DNA from: Lachnospiraceae bacterium
Lineage (GTDB): Bacteria > Bacillota > Clostridia > Lachnospirales > Lachnospiraceae
Direction: 5' to 3'
Length of the DNA: 64,000 bases
NCBI GenBank assembly: GCA_022766245.1
Contig: JALEPL010000037.1
Location: 1 to 64,000 of the forward strand
A program made the translations under genes and the position numbers. Under the pieces are notes generated by a model. It was given only the letters and a program-made list of their open reading frames with translations, had not been told where the DNA came from and did no database searches. Shown piece after piece: positions 38,025-48,663 of this stretch. The stretch's first letter is position 1. Each line of letters starts with the position of its first letter.

Positions 38025-40664
38025 CTACCAGCGATTTTTCACCTTGTTCTGCAGTTCATAAAGCTTATTTAATGCTTCAATGGGGGTGAAATTCCCCAGG
38101 TCCATTTCTTTTAGCTCCTGGATAATGGTTTCATTATCCAGAGTATCCAAAAGAGAAATCTGCTCCAAATCCACTTCGTCCAGCTTTTGTTTCTTTTTTA
38201 CTTGGGTCTCCACACTGATATTTTGTACCAGTTCTGTGATGTCGTTGTCACTGAGCTGGTTCACAATTTCTTTTGCGCGTTCAATAACACGGTCGGGAAC
38301 ACCTGCCAGCTTGGCTACCTGTATTCCATAGCTTTTATCTGCGCCTCCCTGAACGATTTTGCGCAGGAATACGATGTCGTCACCTTTTTCCTTTACAGCG
38401 ATACAATAATTGTTTACACCGTTAATTTTTCCCTCCAGCTCTGTCAATTCGTGATAGTGGGTGGCAAACAGTGTTTTTGCTCCGATATATTTGGGATTGC
38501 TGATGTGTTCTACCACAGCCCAGGCAATACTCAGGCCATCAAAGGTGCTGGTTCCACGGCCGATTTCATCTAATATCAGAAGGCTGTTTGGGGTGGCATT
38601 TCGCAAAATATTTGCCACTTCCGACATTTCCACCATAAAGGTACTCTGACCACTGGCAAGATCGTCGGAAGCTCCTACACGGGTGAAAATCCTGTCTACA
38701 ATACTGATTTTCGCAGAACGAGCAGGGACAAAGCTCCCGATTTGCGCCATCAGAACAATCAAAGCACTTTGGCGCATATAAGTAGATTTACCGGCCATAT
38801 TAGGCCCGGTGATGATAGATACCCGGTGTTTGTTATTATCCAGATAGGTGTCGTTGGAAACAAACATTTCATTCTGAATCATACGCTCCACCACCGGATG
38901 ACGTCCCTCTTTAATATCGATGACACCTTTCTCATTCAGCTTAGGCCGACAGTAATTATTCTGTTCTGCCACCACAGACAGGGAGGCGAATACATCAATC
39001 TGGGCAATCGACTTTGCAGTCTGCTGAATACGCAGTACCTGATCTGCGACGCTCTGACGTACCTGGCGAAACAGTTCATACTCCAAGACAACCAGCTTAT
39101 CCTCTGCACCCAGAATCACATCCTCTAACTCCTTTAATTCCGGTGTGATATACCGTTCTGCATTGGCCAGAGTCTGTTTCCGGGTAAAATACTCCGGTAC
39201 CAGTTCTTTGAAGGAATTGGTGACCTCCAGGTAATAGCCAAATACCTTGTTGTATTTGATCTTCAGATTCTTAATTCCTGTCTTCTCCCGCTCCTTGGCT
39301 TCCAAATCAGCCAGCCAGCTTTTTCCTTCGGTTTTAGCCTTTCGAAGCCGATCCACTTCTTCGTGGTACCCCTCCTTTAAGATGCCGCCCTCATGAACCA
39401 GAAGTGGCGGTTCCTCCTGAATGGAGCTGTCCAAAAGCTGAAAAATATCATCCAGCGTATCCAATTCTTCATACAGATGATGCAACAGGGACGACGTATA
39501 ATCTCCCATCAATGTTTTGATTGCCGGAAGCATTCGGATGGAATTTTTCAGGGCAATCAGATCTCTGGGATTGGCAGTCTGATAGGTCACCCGGGTGATC
39601 AGACGCTCCAGGTCATACACGGGATTTAAATATTCTCTGATTTCCTCCCGGCTGATAGCATTCTGACTCATTTCCTCGATGGCATCATATCGTGCCTCGA
39701 TTTCCTCTCGCTGGATCAAAGGCTGTTCCACATAGCTTCGCAGCATCCGGGCACCCATAGCTGTTTTGGTCTTATCCAGAACCCAAAGCAGGGAACCGCG
39801 TTTTTGCTTTTCCCGCAAAGTTTCCACCAGTTCCAGATTTCGTCTGGTGGAACTGTCGATAATCATGTATTTTCCTGTGGTGTAGGGATGAATACTGGCC
39901 ATATTGGTCAATGCGGTTTTCTGGGTTTCGTAGAGATACTTTAACAATGCACCTGCCGCAATCATACCGGTGGGAAAATCATTCAACCCCAGTCCGGACA
40001 GGTCATTGACCTTAAAATGTTCTTTTAAAGTGCAAACTGTAGTTTCATCTGAAAAGTACCATGCATCGAGTGAATAAACCACAATACCCAGCCGGTTTTT
40101 CATATCCTCAATATCGATTCCACTTATGTAAAATGCTTCATTACATATAATCTCTGACGGTTGATACTTATTTACTTCATCCAGCAGCTTTCGTTCGCTG
40201 TCCACCTCAGTTACGTAGTAATCACCTGTGGTAATGTCTGCAGCAGAAATACCATAACTGTCTCCGGTGTAGGTGACACACATAATGTAATTATTCTTGC
40301 TTTCGTCTAAAGCCATGGCATCCAGTGTGGTACCGGGGGTAACTACACGAATCACCTCACGTTTAACCATTCCTTTGGCAAGCTTGGGATCCTCCACCTG
40401 CTCGCAAATAGCCACTTTATAGCCACGTTTTACCAGTTTATTGATATAATTTTCTGCTGCATGGTATGGAACCCCACACATGGGGGCACGTTCCTCCAAA
40501 CCACAGCTTTTTCCGGTAAGGGTCAGTTCCAGTTCTTTGGATACCAGTTTTGCATCTTCAAAGAACATTTCATAAAAGTCTCCTAACCGGTAAAACAAAA
40601 TACAATCTTTATATTCTTCGTGTGTCTGCAGATAATGCTGCATCATTGGGGTTAATTCACTCAC
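38025..40664 (-). CDS. mutS: DNA mismatch repair protein MutS
   Basis: TPMMQHYLQTHEEYKDCILFYRLGDFYEMFFEDA, TGPNMAGKSTYMRQ. Confidence 0.98.
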   Translation of the reverse strand: MSELTPMMQHYLQTHEEYKDCILFYRLGDFYEMFFEDAKLVSKELELTLTGKSCGLEERAPMCGVPYHAAENYINKLVKRGYKVAICEQVEDPKLAKGMVKREVIRVVTPGTTLDAMALDESKNNYIMCVTYTGDSYGISAADITTGDYYVTEVDSERKLLDEVNKYQPSEIICNEAFYISGIDIEDMKNRLGIVVYSLDAWYFSDETTVCTLKEHFKVNDLSGLGLNDFPTGMIAAGALLKYLYETQKTALTNMASIHPYTTGKYMIIDSSTRRNLELVETLREKQKRGSLLWVLDKTKTAMGARMLRSYVEQPLIQREEIEARYDAIEEMSQNAISREEIREYLNPVYDLERLITRVTYQTANPRDLIALKNSIRMLPAIKTLMGDYTSSLLHHLYEELDTLDDIFQLLDSSIQEEPPLLVHEGGILKEGYHEEVDRLRKAKTEGKSWLADLEAKEREKTGIKNLKIKYNKVFGYYLEVTNSFKELVPEYFTRKQTLANAERYITPELKELEDVILGAEDKLVVLEYELFRQVRQSVADQVLRIQQTAKSIAQIDVFASLSVVAEQNNYCRPKLNEKGVIDIKEGRHPVVERMIQNEMFVSNDTYLDNNKHRVSIITGPNMAGKSTYMRQSALIVLMAQIGSFVPARSAKISIVDRIFTRVGASDDLASGQSTFMVEMSEVANILRNATPNSLLILDEIGRGTSTFDGLSIAWAVVEHISNPKYIGAKTLFATHYHELTELEGKINGVNNYCIAVKEKGDDIVFLRKIVQGGADKSYGIQVAKLAGVPDRVIERAKEIVNQLSDNDITELVQNISVETQVKKKQKLDEVDLEQISLLDTLDNETIIQELKEMDLGNFTPIEALNKLYELQNKVKNRW

Positions 40665-42274
40665 CGTTCTCTTCCTTCCGTATACTTGTATCTACTGGCA
40701 ATGGCCTCTGCCACTTTTAGACCATCCATAGCGGCGGACATGATTCCACCTGCGTAGCCGGCCCCTTCACCGCAAGGATAAATACCCGCTATATTGCTTT
40801 CAAACCTTTCATTTCGCGTAATTCGCACCGGAGAGGAGGTTCTGCTCTCCACACCGGACAAAATTGCATCTTCACGGTTAAAATTCCGGATATATCTGGG
40901 AAAACTTTCCATTCCCTGAATAAAGGAATCACTGATTACTTCCGGGAAGATTTCTCTCAGATTTGCAAAGCAGCAGGCACCCTTGGTACTGGAGGAAAAG
41001 GCTCCATATCCTGTGCTTAAATGATGATTCTTAAAATCACCATATAACTGCTGGGGAATCTTCCCCCTGCCTATTTCATAGGCCTTCTTTTCCAACTGAC
41101 GCTGGAATTCCACCCCCGCCAGTGGCCCACTGGCACCATAATCAGATGGATTTACAGATACGATAATGGCACTGTTGGCATTCTGTCCGTCTCTGGCATG
41201 ATAGCTCATGCCATTCACTGCCATGTGTCCCTGTTCGGAGGAGGCATTCACCACATATCCTCCGGGACACATACAGAAGGAATAAACGCCTCTTCCATTT
41301 TCTAAATTAGCCGTGAGCTTGTAGGAAGCTGCAGGCAGATTTTCATGGTGGTTGCCATGGTACTGGCTTTCGTTGATGATTTCCTGTGGATGTTCTACCC
41401 GCATTCCCACTGCAAAGGCTTTAGCTTCCATGGACAGACCCTTTTTCTCCAAAAGAGAAAATGTATCTCGGGCACTATGGCCAATGGCTAATACCATTAC
41501 AGCCGCATCGATTTCCTGTTCTCCCAGGTCGGTGGAAAATATCAGTTTTTCTAAACGGCCATCCCGGATGATGAAATCGGTCAACTGGTGTTCAAAATAG
41601 TAGCTTCCTCCCAGCTCTATGATGCTGGCGCGTATATTTTTTACCACATCCTTTAAAATATCCGTTCCAATATGAGGTTTATTCTGATAGAGGATTTCAG
41701 AAGGCGCACCCATTTCCACAAATATTTTTAGCACCTCATGATTTCGTCCGGCTACATCCTTTACCAAAGTGTTTAATTTGCCGTCAGAGAAGGTTCCTGC
41801 GCCCCCTTCCCCAAACTGTACGTTGGTTTTCTCGGATAATCCGCCATGATCCCAGAAGGATTGCACCACTTGACTCCGCTTCTCCACGCAGCTCCCCCGT
41901 TCCATCACGATTGGATGATATCCGTGCAATGCCAGTTCATAGGCACAAAACATACCGGCCGGTCCGCTTCCGATAATCACCGGAGAATCATGTAATTCCT
42001 CTTCTCCTGCCGGGGGGAAACAGTAGGTCTTTGAAGCGGACGTCATAATGTTGGGGTTCTTGTTTTTGGAGAGATATTGTCTCTCTTTTGTCAGCGAAAC
42101 CTCCAGGGAATAGACATAGGATAATTCCCCTTTCCTCCGTGCATCAACAGACTGTTTTACAATCCGGTAAGACAGTAGACGCTCCGCATCCACACGAAGT
42201 GTCTGAAGCAGTTTCTTTTCCAATTGTTCGGTTGTATGATTTAATGGCAATTTTAACTGATTGATGCGAATCAT
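40661..42274 (-). CDS. NAD(P)/FAD-dependent oxidoreductase
   Basis: PVIIGSGPAGMFCAYELALHG, YPCGEGAGYAGGIMSAAMDGLKVAEAI; 4-bp overlap with both neighbours. Confidence 0.92.
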   Translation of the reverse strand: MIRINQLKLPLNHTTEQLEKKLLQTLRVDAERLLSYRIVKQSVDARRKGELSYVYSLEVSLTKERQYLSKNKNPNIMTSASKTYCFPPAGEEELHDSPVIIGSGPAGMFCAYELALHGYHPIVMERGSCVEKRSQVVQSFWDHGGLSEKTNVQFGEGGAGTFSDGKLNTLVKDVAGRNHEVLKIFVEMGAPSEILYQNKPHIGTDILKDVVKNIRASIIELGGSYYFEHQLTDFIIRDGRLEKLIFSTDLGEQEIDAAVMVLAIGHSARDTFSLLEKKGLSMEAKAFAVGMRVEHPQEIINESQYHGNHHENLPAASYKLTANLENGRGVYSFCMCPGGYVVNASSEQGHMAVNGMSYHARDGQNANSAIIVSVNPSDYGASGPLAGVEFQRQLEKKAYEIGRGKIPQQLYGDFKNHHLSTGYGAFSSSTKGACCFANLREIFPEVISDSFIQGMESFPRYIRNFNREDAILSGVESRTSSPVRITRNERFESNIAGIYPCGEGAGYAGGIMSAAMDGLKVAEAIASRYKYTEGRER

Positions 42275-43515
42275 GAATGCTCCTTACTGAATGCGGCTGC
42301 ATGGATGCCGGCCACTGCACCACTGGCCCATGCCCACTGCAGATTAAATCCCCCACATTTTCCGTCTATATCGATCATCTCACCGGCGAAAAAAAGTCCG
42401 GGAGAAATATTTGATTCCATGGTGGTTGGTTCAATTTCCCTGGTATCCACTCCGCCGGCGGTAACCTGTGCCTGGTCAAACTTGTTCCATTGAGTCAATG
42501 TAACTGACAGAGATTTTATCACAGAAACAAGTGCCCTGCACTGTTTTGCATGGATGGTATCAGCAATCCAATCCGGCTGAAGCTTTGCATGAGTCAAAAA
42601 CACATCAATGAGCTTTTCCGGAAATAAGCCAATCAAGGCATGATGCAGGGTACCTTTTCCCAAAATCCCATGCATACGTTTCCTTAACATCTCGTCCAAT
42701 TCTGTGAAAGACTTTTCCGGATAAAAATCGATAGTAAATCGAACCTTTCTTTCCTGCAAAAGACCTTCTGCTGCCGGATGACTCAGTTGGAAAACCGGAA
42801 TTCCCGATACACCATAGCTTGTAAGCTGTAATTCACCGGTCTCGCTCCCACAGTTTCGCTCATCTACCCAAAGTGTCAGTTCTGCCATAACCCGGACGCC
42901 AGCCACTGCCGGAAAGAATGTTTCCTTTACATGAAATCCAATCAATGTGGGAAAAAGTGGCGTGACATGATGCCCCAGTTTCTCCAGATAGAGAAATCCG
43001 CTTCCATCGCTGCCGCTTGCTTTATTACTTTTTCCACCGGTAGCCAGAATACAACACCGGGAAAAATAATTCGTATCCTTTGTCTCAATCTGATATCCCT
43101 TGTCCTGTTTATGTATTTTTCGAATCCCGCATCCGCAGATGATATCCACGTTCAGACGATTCAATTCTGCGCGAAGCACATCTGCCACAGCAGATGCCTG
43201 CTCACATCTGGGATAGAACCCTCCACGGCTCTCCTTTGGCTCAATGCCCAGTTCCCGAAAAAAGTTTAAAATCCATTCCAGATTACAGGTTTGAAAAACG
43301 GGCACCACAAAAGCAGGGTCTGCACCGAAATAATTTGACACACCCTGCGACTTATTGGCAAAATTACATTTTCCGTTACCTGTTGCCAGAATTTTCTTTC
43401 CCGTTATCTCCATATGTTCCAGCACAGCGACGTGGGCATCAGCCCTGGCTGCCATAATAGCCGCCACCATACCGGCTGCTCCGCCACCAATCACCAGCAC
43501 ATCATACGTTTTCAT
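42271..43515 (-). CDS. HI0933/YhiN-family NAD(P)/FAD-dependent oxidoreductase
   Basis: DVLVIGGGAAGMVAAIMAARADAHVAVLEHMEITGKKILATGNGKCNFAN. Confidence 0.94.
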   Translation of the reverse strand: MKTYDVLVIGGGAAGMVAAIMAARADAHVAVLEHMEITGKKILATGNGKCNFANKSQGVSNYFGADPAFVVPVFQTCNLEWILNFFRELGIEPKESRGGFYPRCEQASAVADVLRAELNRLNVDIICGCGIRKIHKQDKGYQIETKDTNYFSRCCILATGGKSNKASGSDGSGFLYLEKLGHHVTPLFPTLIGFHVKETFFPAVAGVRVMAELTLWVDERNCGSETGELQLTSYGVSGIPVFQLSHPAAEGLLQERKVRFTIDFYPEKSFTELDEMLRKRMHGILGKGTLHHALIGLFPEKLIDVFLTHAKLQPDWIADTIHAKQCRALVSVIKSLSVTLTQWNKFDQAQVTAGGVDTREIEPTTMESNISPGLFFAGEMIDIDGKCGGFNLQWAWASGAVAGIHAAAFSKEHS

Positions 43516-43659
43516 GAAATCAAAACCTTTCCGTCATGCTTTTTCAAACTTCTGCAAAGACTGCATTGCCACTTGTTCATGATAATATTCCTGCCAGATT
43601 ATAACATAAATTCTGTAAAAAAGAAACTGAATAAGTATTTGTTACTAATAACATAACTG

Positions 43660-44034
43660 TCAACTGGAATAACTCTCCAAAAACCGGAATAAATCCTCCG
43701 TGTCCGAAAAGGTTTTTCCCGCAGAGATTTCTCCCTGCAGGGATTGCGGAAGCGAATCCATTGTAATGTCCGTGTACATATACACCGTATCCTGAGCAAT
43801 CAGATATACGGCAAGATAGCCGTCACAGTCCTTCAGAATAAAAACAGCATCCGTGGGAAGGCTCGATGTCTCTGCTAAAAGCTCTTCTGTTTCAGTAGGC
43901 TGCTCTGTTTCCGGAATAGATTGCTGTTGTTCCTGTGGTGTCTCCTTGGTAAGATAAAATAAATATACCATGAAGCAAAGAAACAGTAAAATTGTTACAA
44001 TAAAAAAAATACGAATACTATTTGTTTTTTTCAT
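43660..44034 (-). CDS. Membrane-anchored protein with BofC C-terminal-like domain
   Basis: FILKDCDGYLAVYLIAQDTVYMYTDITMDSLPQSLQGEISAGKTF resembles BofC C-terminal region. Confidence 0.65.
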   Translation of the reverse strand: MKKTNSIRIFFIVTILLFLCFMVYLFYLTKETPQEQQQSIPETEQPTETEELLAETSSLPTDAVFILKDCDGYLAVYLIAQDTVYMYTDITMDSLPQSLQGEISAGKTFSDTEDLFRFLESYSS

Positions 44035-44096
44035 GTTCATCACCACAAATAGTATTCGCCAAATTATTCTAGTTTATACATTTGATTTATCTATTG

Positions 44097-44157
44097 CCTT
44101 TTTGTAAACGTGTTCCTCAATGAATTTGCATATTCGGAAACACAAATATGAAAAAGG
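44097..44157. repeat. Family-2 inverted repeat, short/fused-arm copy
   Basis: cctttttgtaaacgtgttcctcaatgaatttgcatattcggaaacacaaatatgaaaaagg; resembles both arms at 3033-3210. Confidence 0.7.
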
Positions 44158-44173
44158 ACTTTATTTATAACTA

Positions 44174-45829
44174 TTATCTTAATAAATGCAATTTCTTGAA
44201 AAATCTTACCAGAGCAGCCCCTTTGGGAAATCTGGAAAGTTCTTCCTCTCCTAATCCTCGAAGCAGAAGCATCATAGCCACATATACCAGAATGCCCACA
44301 AGAATGGACACCACAGTGGAAATGGCATTGATTTCTGATAATTGCTGAATCAGCTTATAGCAGAAATATACGGCTACACCCATGATAGCGGAACAGATTC
44401 CCGGAATCAGAAAAGCTTTTTTGATCCGTTGGCGATATCCACAGTATTTTTTTAGTGAATGTGCATTCAGCACACACATGCAAAAGGCAAAAAATGTATT
44501 GGCATAGATGACTCCGAATATATTCAGATTAAAACCAAGCATCAGAACCAGCAAGAGAATCACGTGCAAAATCAACGAGATAAAAGCATTTTTCACCGGT
44601 TCCCGGAGACGATTGATTCCCTGCAGCAATCCATTGGATAAGGTAGACAGGGTAAAGAACAAAATCGCAAGGGACCCATGGGTCAAAATTTGGGCTGCAA
44701 TCTCTGTGCTGTCCCCGTACAAAAGCTGAAGGATCGGAGATGCCAAAACTCCTACTCCCACCATACAGGGAAATGCAAGCACCATGATAAATCGAATGGA
44801 AAGATTTATCTGATGATGTACTGCTTTCTTGCGCCGGCTTTCATAAGCTTTGGTCAGATTGGGGACACAGGATGCAGCCATGGCAGAAGCAATGGCGATG
44901 GGAATGTTGATAATAGTTTTGTATTTTCCGGTAAAGATGCCCCACCAGTCATCAATCTGATCCATATCATACCCTTGATAAACAGCAACGTTCTTATAAA
45001 CACCAAGATCTATGATGGAACTGATATTGTAAATGGTAGTGCTGAGCAGCACCGGAATGATGGTAAGGAGCAAAATCTTTGCGATTGCTCCATAAGACTC
45101 TGTTTTTTCTGACCGGTCATGCTGCATCTGATTCTTGAATACACGTTTGTATGCTATAAACAACAGACCAATGAAAAGCAATGCCGCCACAGCTCCAAGA
45201 TTGGTTCCCAAGGTACCGCCAGCTGCACCATAAGCGGAACCGTACTTTTCAGGATCCCCTAAAACGCCACCGATTCGTGCACCATAACCATAAAAAATCA
45301 TTGCGGCTGCCACACTAACGATGGCATTTACCACCTGCTCAATGACCTGGGAAAATGCACTGGGCACCATGGTTCCAAGCCCCTGGAAAAAACCGCGGAG
45401 CACACCTAGAATCGCCACCACGAACACGGTAGGTGCCAATATCTTCAACGCAAAAATGCTCAGAGGAGACTTGAATAGTGTGGTCAGCGCCCCTGAACCA
45501 AAATATAAAATCAAAGAGGCTGTTAAACCGGTACAGCAAGCCAGTACCAGTGCCCCTTTCACAATACGATATGCATTTTTGCGCTGTCCCTTCGCAATAC
45601 GGGCTGATACCAGCTTTGACACTGCTGTGGGCAGACTGTAAGCGGAAATGAGAAGCAGAATATTATATATTTCATAAGCGGAACTATAATAACTGTTTCC
45701 GGCATTTCCAATGATATGGGTCATCGGAATCCGATAAATCAGACCGATGACCCGACTGATCAGGGATGCCATCGCAAGGATGGAGCCCTGAATCAGAAAA
45801 TTGGAATCGCTTTTCTTTTGGTTTCCCAT
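44174..45829 (-). CDS. SpoVB/MOP-superfamily polysaccharide flippase
   Basis: 12-14 TM protein; LIQGSILAMASLISRVIGLIYRIPMTHIIGNAGNSYYSSAYEIYNI. Confidence 0.93.
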   Translation of the reverse strand: MGNQKKSDSNFLIQGSILAMASLISRVIGLIYRIPMTHIIGNAGNSYYSSAYEIYNILLLISAYSLPTAVSKLVSARIAKGQRKNAYRIVKGALVLACCTGLTASLILYFGSGALTTLFKSPLSIFALKILAPTVFVVAILGVLRGFFQGLGTMVPSAFSQVIEQVVNAIVSVAAAMIFYGYGARIGGVLGDPEKYGSAYGAAGGTLGTNLGAVAALLFIGLLFIAYKRVFKNQMQHDRSEKTESYGAIAKILLLTIIPVLLSTTIYNISSIIDLGVYKNVAVYQGYDMDQIDDWWGIFTGKYKTIINIPIAIASAMAASCVPNLTKAYESRRKKAVHHQINLSIRFIMVLAFPCMVGVGVLASPILQLLYGDSTEIAAQILTHGSLAILFFTLSTLSNGLLQGINRLREPVKNAFISLILHVILLLVLMLGFNLNIFGVIYANTFFAFCMCVLNAHSLKKYCGYRQRIKKAFLIPGICSAIMGVAVYFCYKLIQQLSEINAISTVVSILVGILVYVAMMLLLRGLGEEELSRFPKGAALVRFFKKLHLLR

Positions 45830-45848
45830 ATAATACTACCTCAGAAGA

Positions 45849-46970
45849 TTATTTGGACGGGGTGGGAGCTTCGAAATCATCTGCATTCGCATAAATATTC
45901 AGACGATCCTTCATACTGTTCAAGACTACACAAACGTTGGTCTTACCCTGATTTAATACGATTTCTTTTCCATCCGTATCATAATATCTGGTGGCACTTG
46001 TCTCGCTGTCACGTTTCCAGGTTATATCGATCGCCTTTCCATTGGTGATATATTTGCCGGTACCGGATCCAACTGTGGTAACATCCAGATAACCTCTGTT
46101 ATCATCCAAAACAGTAGAGTCTGCGTACTGAATCAGAATGTTTTTGTACTTAAGCTGCTCACCATTGTTTTCATCCGTGTGAGGCTTTTTGAACTCAAAC
46201 CGATAGTAAACACCCTCTTCTGCATTAAATTCAAACCAGGTGTTACTGATGTAATAGCCAGGCTGAACAACCACAGCATCCTCACCATCTGTGAGCTGGA
46301 TTTCATTCTCGTCATCCTCATTGAACAGATAATGACCGGTATAATCAGAATCATAGGTAGTCTCATACCCCTGATGCTCAATACCAGCCTGAATACCCTG
46401 GGTGGAAACAAACGCATTGTGAGGCTGTTTCCGGGCAGGATCGCGGTAGAAGGTCAGGGAGTCAATAGTTCCGTTAATTCCGTTCAGGTTGTCAATTTTA
46501 TCACTTTCCAATAATTCAGTAGCATAAATCGCCTGTCCATAATGTACATAGATTGCATCAAACTCCATGGCATAATATGCGTAATAATGACGGCAGCTAC
46601 GGACAGAACCAATTTTGTCCAGATTAGAATAATCCTCAAAAATTCCCATAAGACGGGTGATACCGCCTTCCACAGGTACTTCGTAGAGAATATCTGCCTG
46701 GGAAAGTCCGTACTGTGGAAGTGCATCATTGGTATTTCCAATCATAATCGCAACCGGTCTTTGGTTTGCCAGGTCGCTGCTTACCCACTGTCCGGTGAGA
46801 TAACTTCTTACCATTCCTTCTGAATTTGTCTCACGCTCTGTTTCTGTATCAACTGCCACATCAGCCACTGTCTCAGAAGGAGTTTCAGTTGTATCATCTT
46901 TTTTTCCACATCCGGTAAATACTGTTGCCAGCATGGTTGTCATACAAAGAATTGCTAATAATTTTTTCAT
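45849..46970 (-). CDS. DUF3048 domain lipoprotein (YerB-like)
   Basis: Lipobox TVFTGC; RPVAIMIGNTNDALPQYGLSQADILYEVPVEGGITRLMGIF. Confidence 0.93.
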   Translation of the reverse strand: MKKLLAILCMTTMLATVFTGCGKKDDTTETPSETVADVAVDTETERETNSEGMVRSYLTGQWVSSDLANQRPVAIMIGNTNDALPQYGLSQADILYEVPVEGGITRLMGIFEDYSNLDKIGSVRSCRHYYAYYAMEFDAIYVHYGQAIYATELLESDKIDNLNGINGTIDSLTFYRDPARKQPHNAFVSTQGIQAGIEHQGYETTYDSDYTGHYLFNEDDENEIQLTDGEDAVVVQPGYYISNTWFEFNAEEGVYYRFEFKKPHTDENNGEQLKYKNILIQYADSTVLDDNRGYLDVTTVGSGTGKYITNGKAIDITWKRDSETSATRYYDTDGKEIVLNQGKTNVCVVLNSMKDRLNIYANADDFEAPTPSK

Positions 46971-46984
46971 AAAGTAACCTCCTA

Positions 46985-47482
46985 TTATCTTAGAATCTGC
47001 AATTCCTGCAGAATCTCTTTTTGTTTATTTTCCATAAATGCCGCTTCCTGCTCCGTCATGTGGTCGTAGCCAAACAAATGCAGCATACTATGTACAATTA
47101 GAAAAGCATATTCACGCCTCGGACTATGTCCATATTCCTGCGCCTGTTCCAATACCTTTGGTACTGATATGATAATATCTCCCAGAAGGATTTCTCCTGT
47201 GTCCGGATTAAAATTATCCTCTACAGAATCCTCCAAGGCAGAAAAATCCCCCGGTGTGTCATAGGAAAGCATAGGAAATGAAAGAACGTCCGTTGGTCGA
47301 TCTATACCCCGGTATTCCCGATTGATTTGATGAATCGTCTCATTGTCCGTAAGAGTCAGATTCACTTCTGCCTCATAGGGAAAGTTTTCATGTTCCATTG
47401 TATACAATATCACATCTTTTGCAAGGGTTTTATAGTCAAAATCAAGATTTATTTCTGTTTCTTCTTCAATTTGTATGGTCAA
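46985..47482 (-). CDS. ybeY: Endoribonuclease YbeY (rRNA maturation)
   Basis: REYRGIDRPTDVLSFPM; HSMLHLFGYDH. Confidence 0.96.
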   Translation of the reverse strand: MTIQIEEETEINLDFDYKTLAKDVILYTMEHENFPYEAEVNLTLTDNETIHQINREYRGIDRPTDVLSFPMLSYDTPGDFSALEDSVEDNFNPDTGEILLGDIIISVPKVLEQAQEYGHSPRREYAFLIVHSMLHLFGYDHMTEQEAAFMENKQKEILQELQILR

Positions 47483-48663
47483 AACAAGTCTACTCCTTTC
47501 GTGAAAAAATCTCTAATTTTTAGAAATTGGTTCATGCTCATCCCAGATTTGTCATACAGACCGGCAGAGGATTTCTCATTCATGGTCTGATAAATTACCA
47601 TGTCATGATTCCAGTTGTTTTGAAAGGTGTCACGGTCCAAAAGCTCGAATTTGGTCACAAGGCAGTCAGCGATATGTACAATGGCAGACTCCAGACTGCT
47701 GATATCATGCTGTTCTCCGTTATATTCACTAAGAATTGTAACTACAGATTCCGGAAAACAATGTTCCTTTGCCAAAGTCACTCCATTTTCCACAAAAGGA
47801 GCACCTGTCAGTTTGCCCAGTCGGTAATAAAATCCTGCCGCTGCTGCCAGTTCGGAATCTGCTTTAATATAATCTGCGCAGGAAGCGGCGATGCGTGATA
47901 CTTTTAATGCATGCGCATAATCAATCTCTGAATAGGATTTCATGTCCTGTACCAGCACATAGTGCGGTTGGACAATCTCATTCAGGCTCTTGGACAAGGT
48001 TTCCTGACGATGTCTGGTAAGCGGGATGTAGGCAAACCACAAAAATGCAAGCGATACAGCGCTGCTGGCAAAAATCATAAGGAATAATGAAAGTTTCAAA
48101 CTGATGCCATCCATACAGGAGCAAACTGCCGGAATCATTAAATTTGCTGCAAATAAAGAAATGTAAACGGGAATGCTCCGACTGTTTTTTTTCAGCATAC
48201 AGACTCCCATACATCCATAAAGCACAAGCAGAATCTCTGCTAACAGCATTGCTCCGGTGGCATTACTCCCAACCCAGGAAAGTGCCAATAGGAAAATGCT
48301 TCCGCAGATTCCGGAAAATTCACCTGCAATACAAATCATCCATACTGCCGGAATCATGGCAGGAACGGTGTATTGCGGCAAAAAGGAGCATGCAAAGCAT
48401 AGCAGAATACATCCAGCAAAATGCATGGTAAAGCCATTCAGACTGTTACGTGTATCACCGTTTAATTCTCCCCGTATCCGTTGTAATGAAATAGCTGAAA
48501 AAAATACGGGAGCAAATAAGATTACCATGGAAAACAGCAGAATCCCCTGTCGAAGTGATAATCGGTGAAAAATAGTCAGTCCTATCACATCCAAAAACAG
48601 AAGCAGAAGTAACCGCAATAGATTGCCCATTCTTTTACGGGAAAATTTATTTTCTTCTGTCAT
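47479..48663 (-). CDS. PgpH-position membrane protein with degenerate HD domain
   Basis: Multi-TM followed by HALKVSRIAASCADYIKADSELAAAAGFYYRLGKL; synteny phoH-pgpH-ybeY but HDxGK is RLGK. Confidence 0.75.
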   Translation of the reverse strand: MTEENKFSRKRMGNLLRLLLLLFLDVIGLTIFHRLSLRQGILLFSMVILFAPVFFSAISLQRIRGELNGDTRNSLNGFTMHFAGCILLCFACSFLPQYTVPAMIPAVWMICIAGEFSGICGSIFLLALSWVGSNATGAMLLAEILLVLYGCMGVCMLKKNSRSIPVYISLFAANLMIPAVCSCMDGISLKLSLFLMIFASSAVSLAFLWFAYIPLTRHRQETLSKSLNEIVQPHYVLVQDMKSYSEIDYAHALKVSRIAASCADYIKADSELAAAAGFYYRLGKLTGAPFVENGVTLAKEHCFPESVVTILSEYNGEQHDISSLESAIVHIADCLVTKFELLDRDTFQNNWNHDMVIYQTMNEKSSAGLYDKSGMSMNQFLKIRDFFTKGVDLF

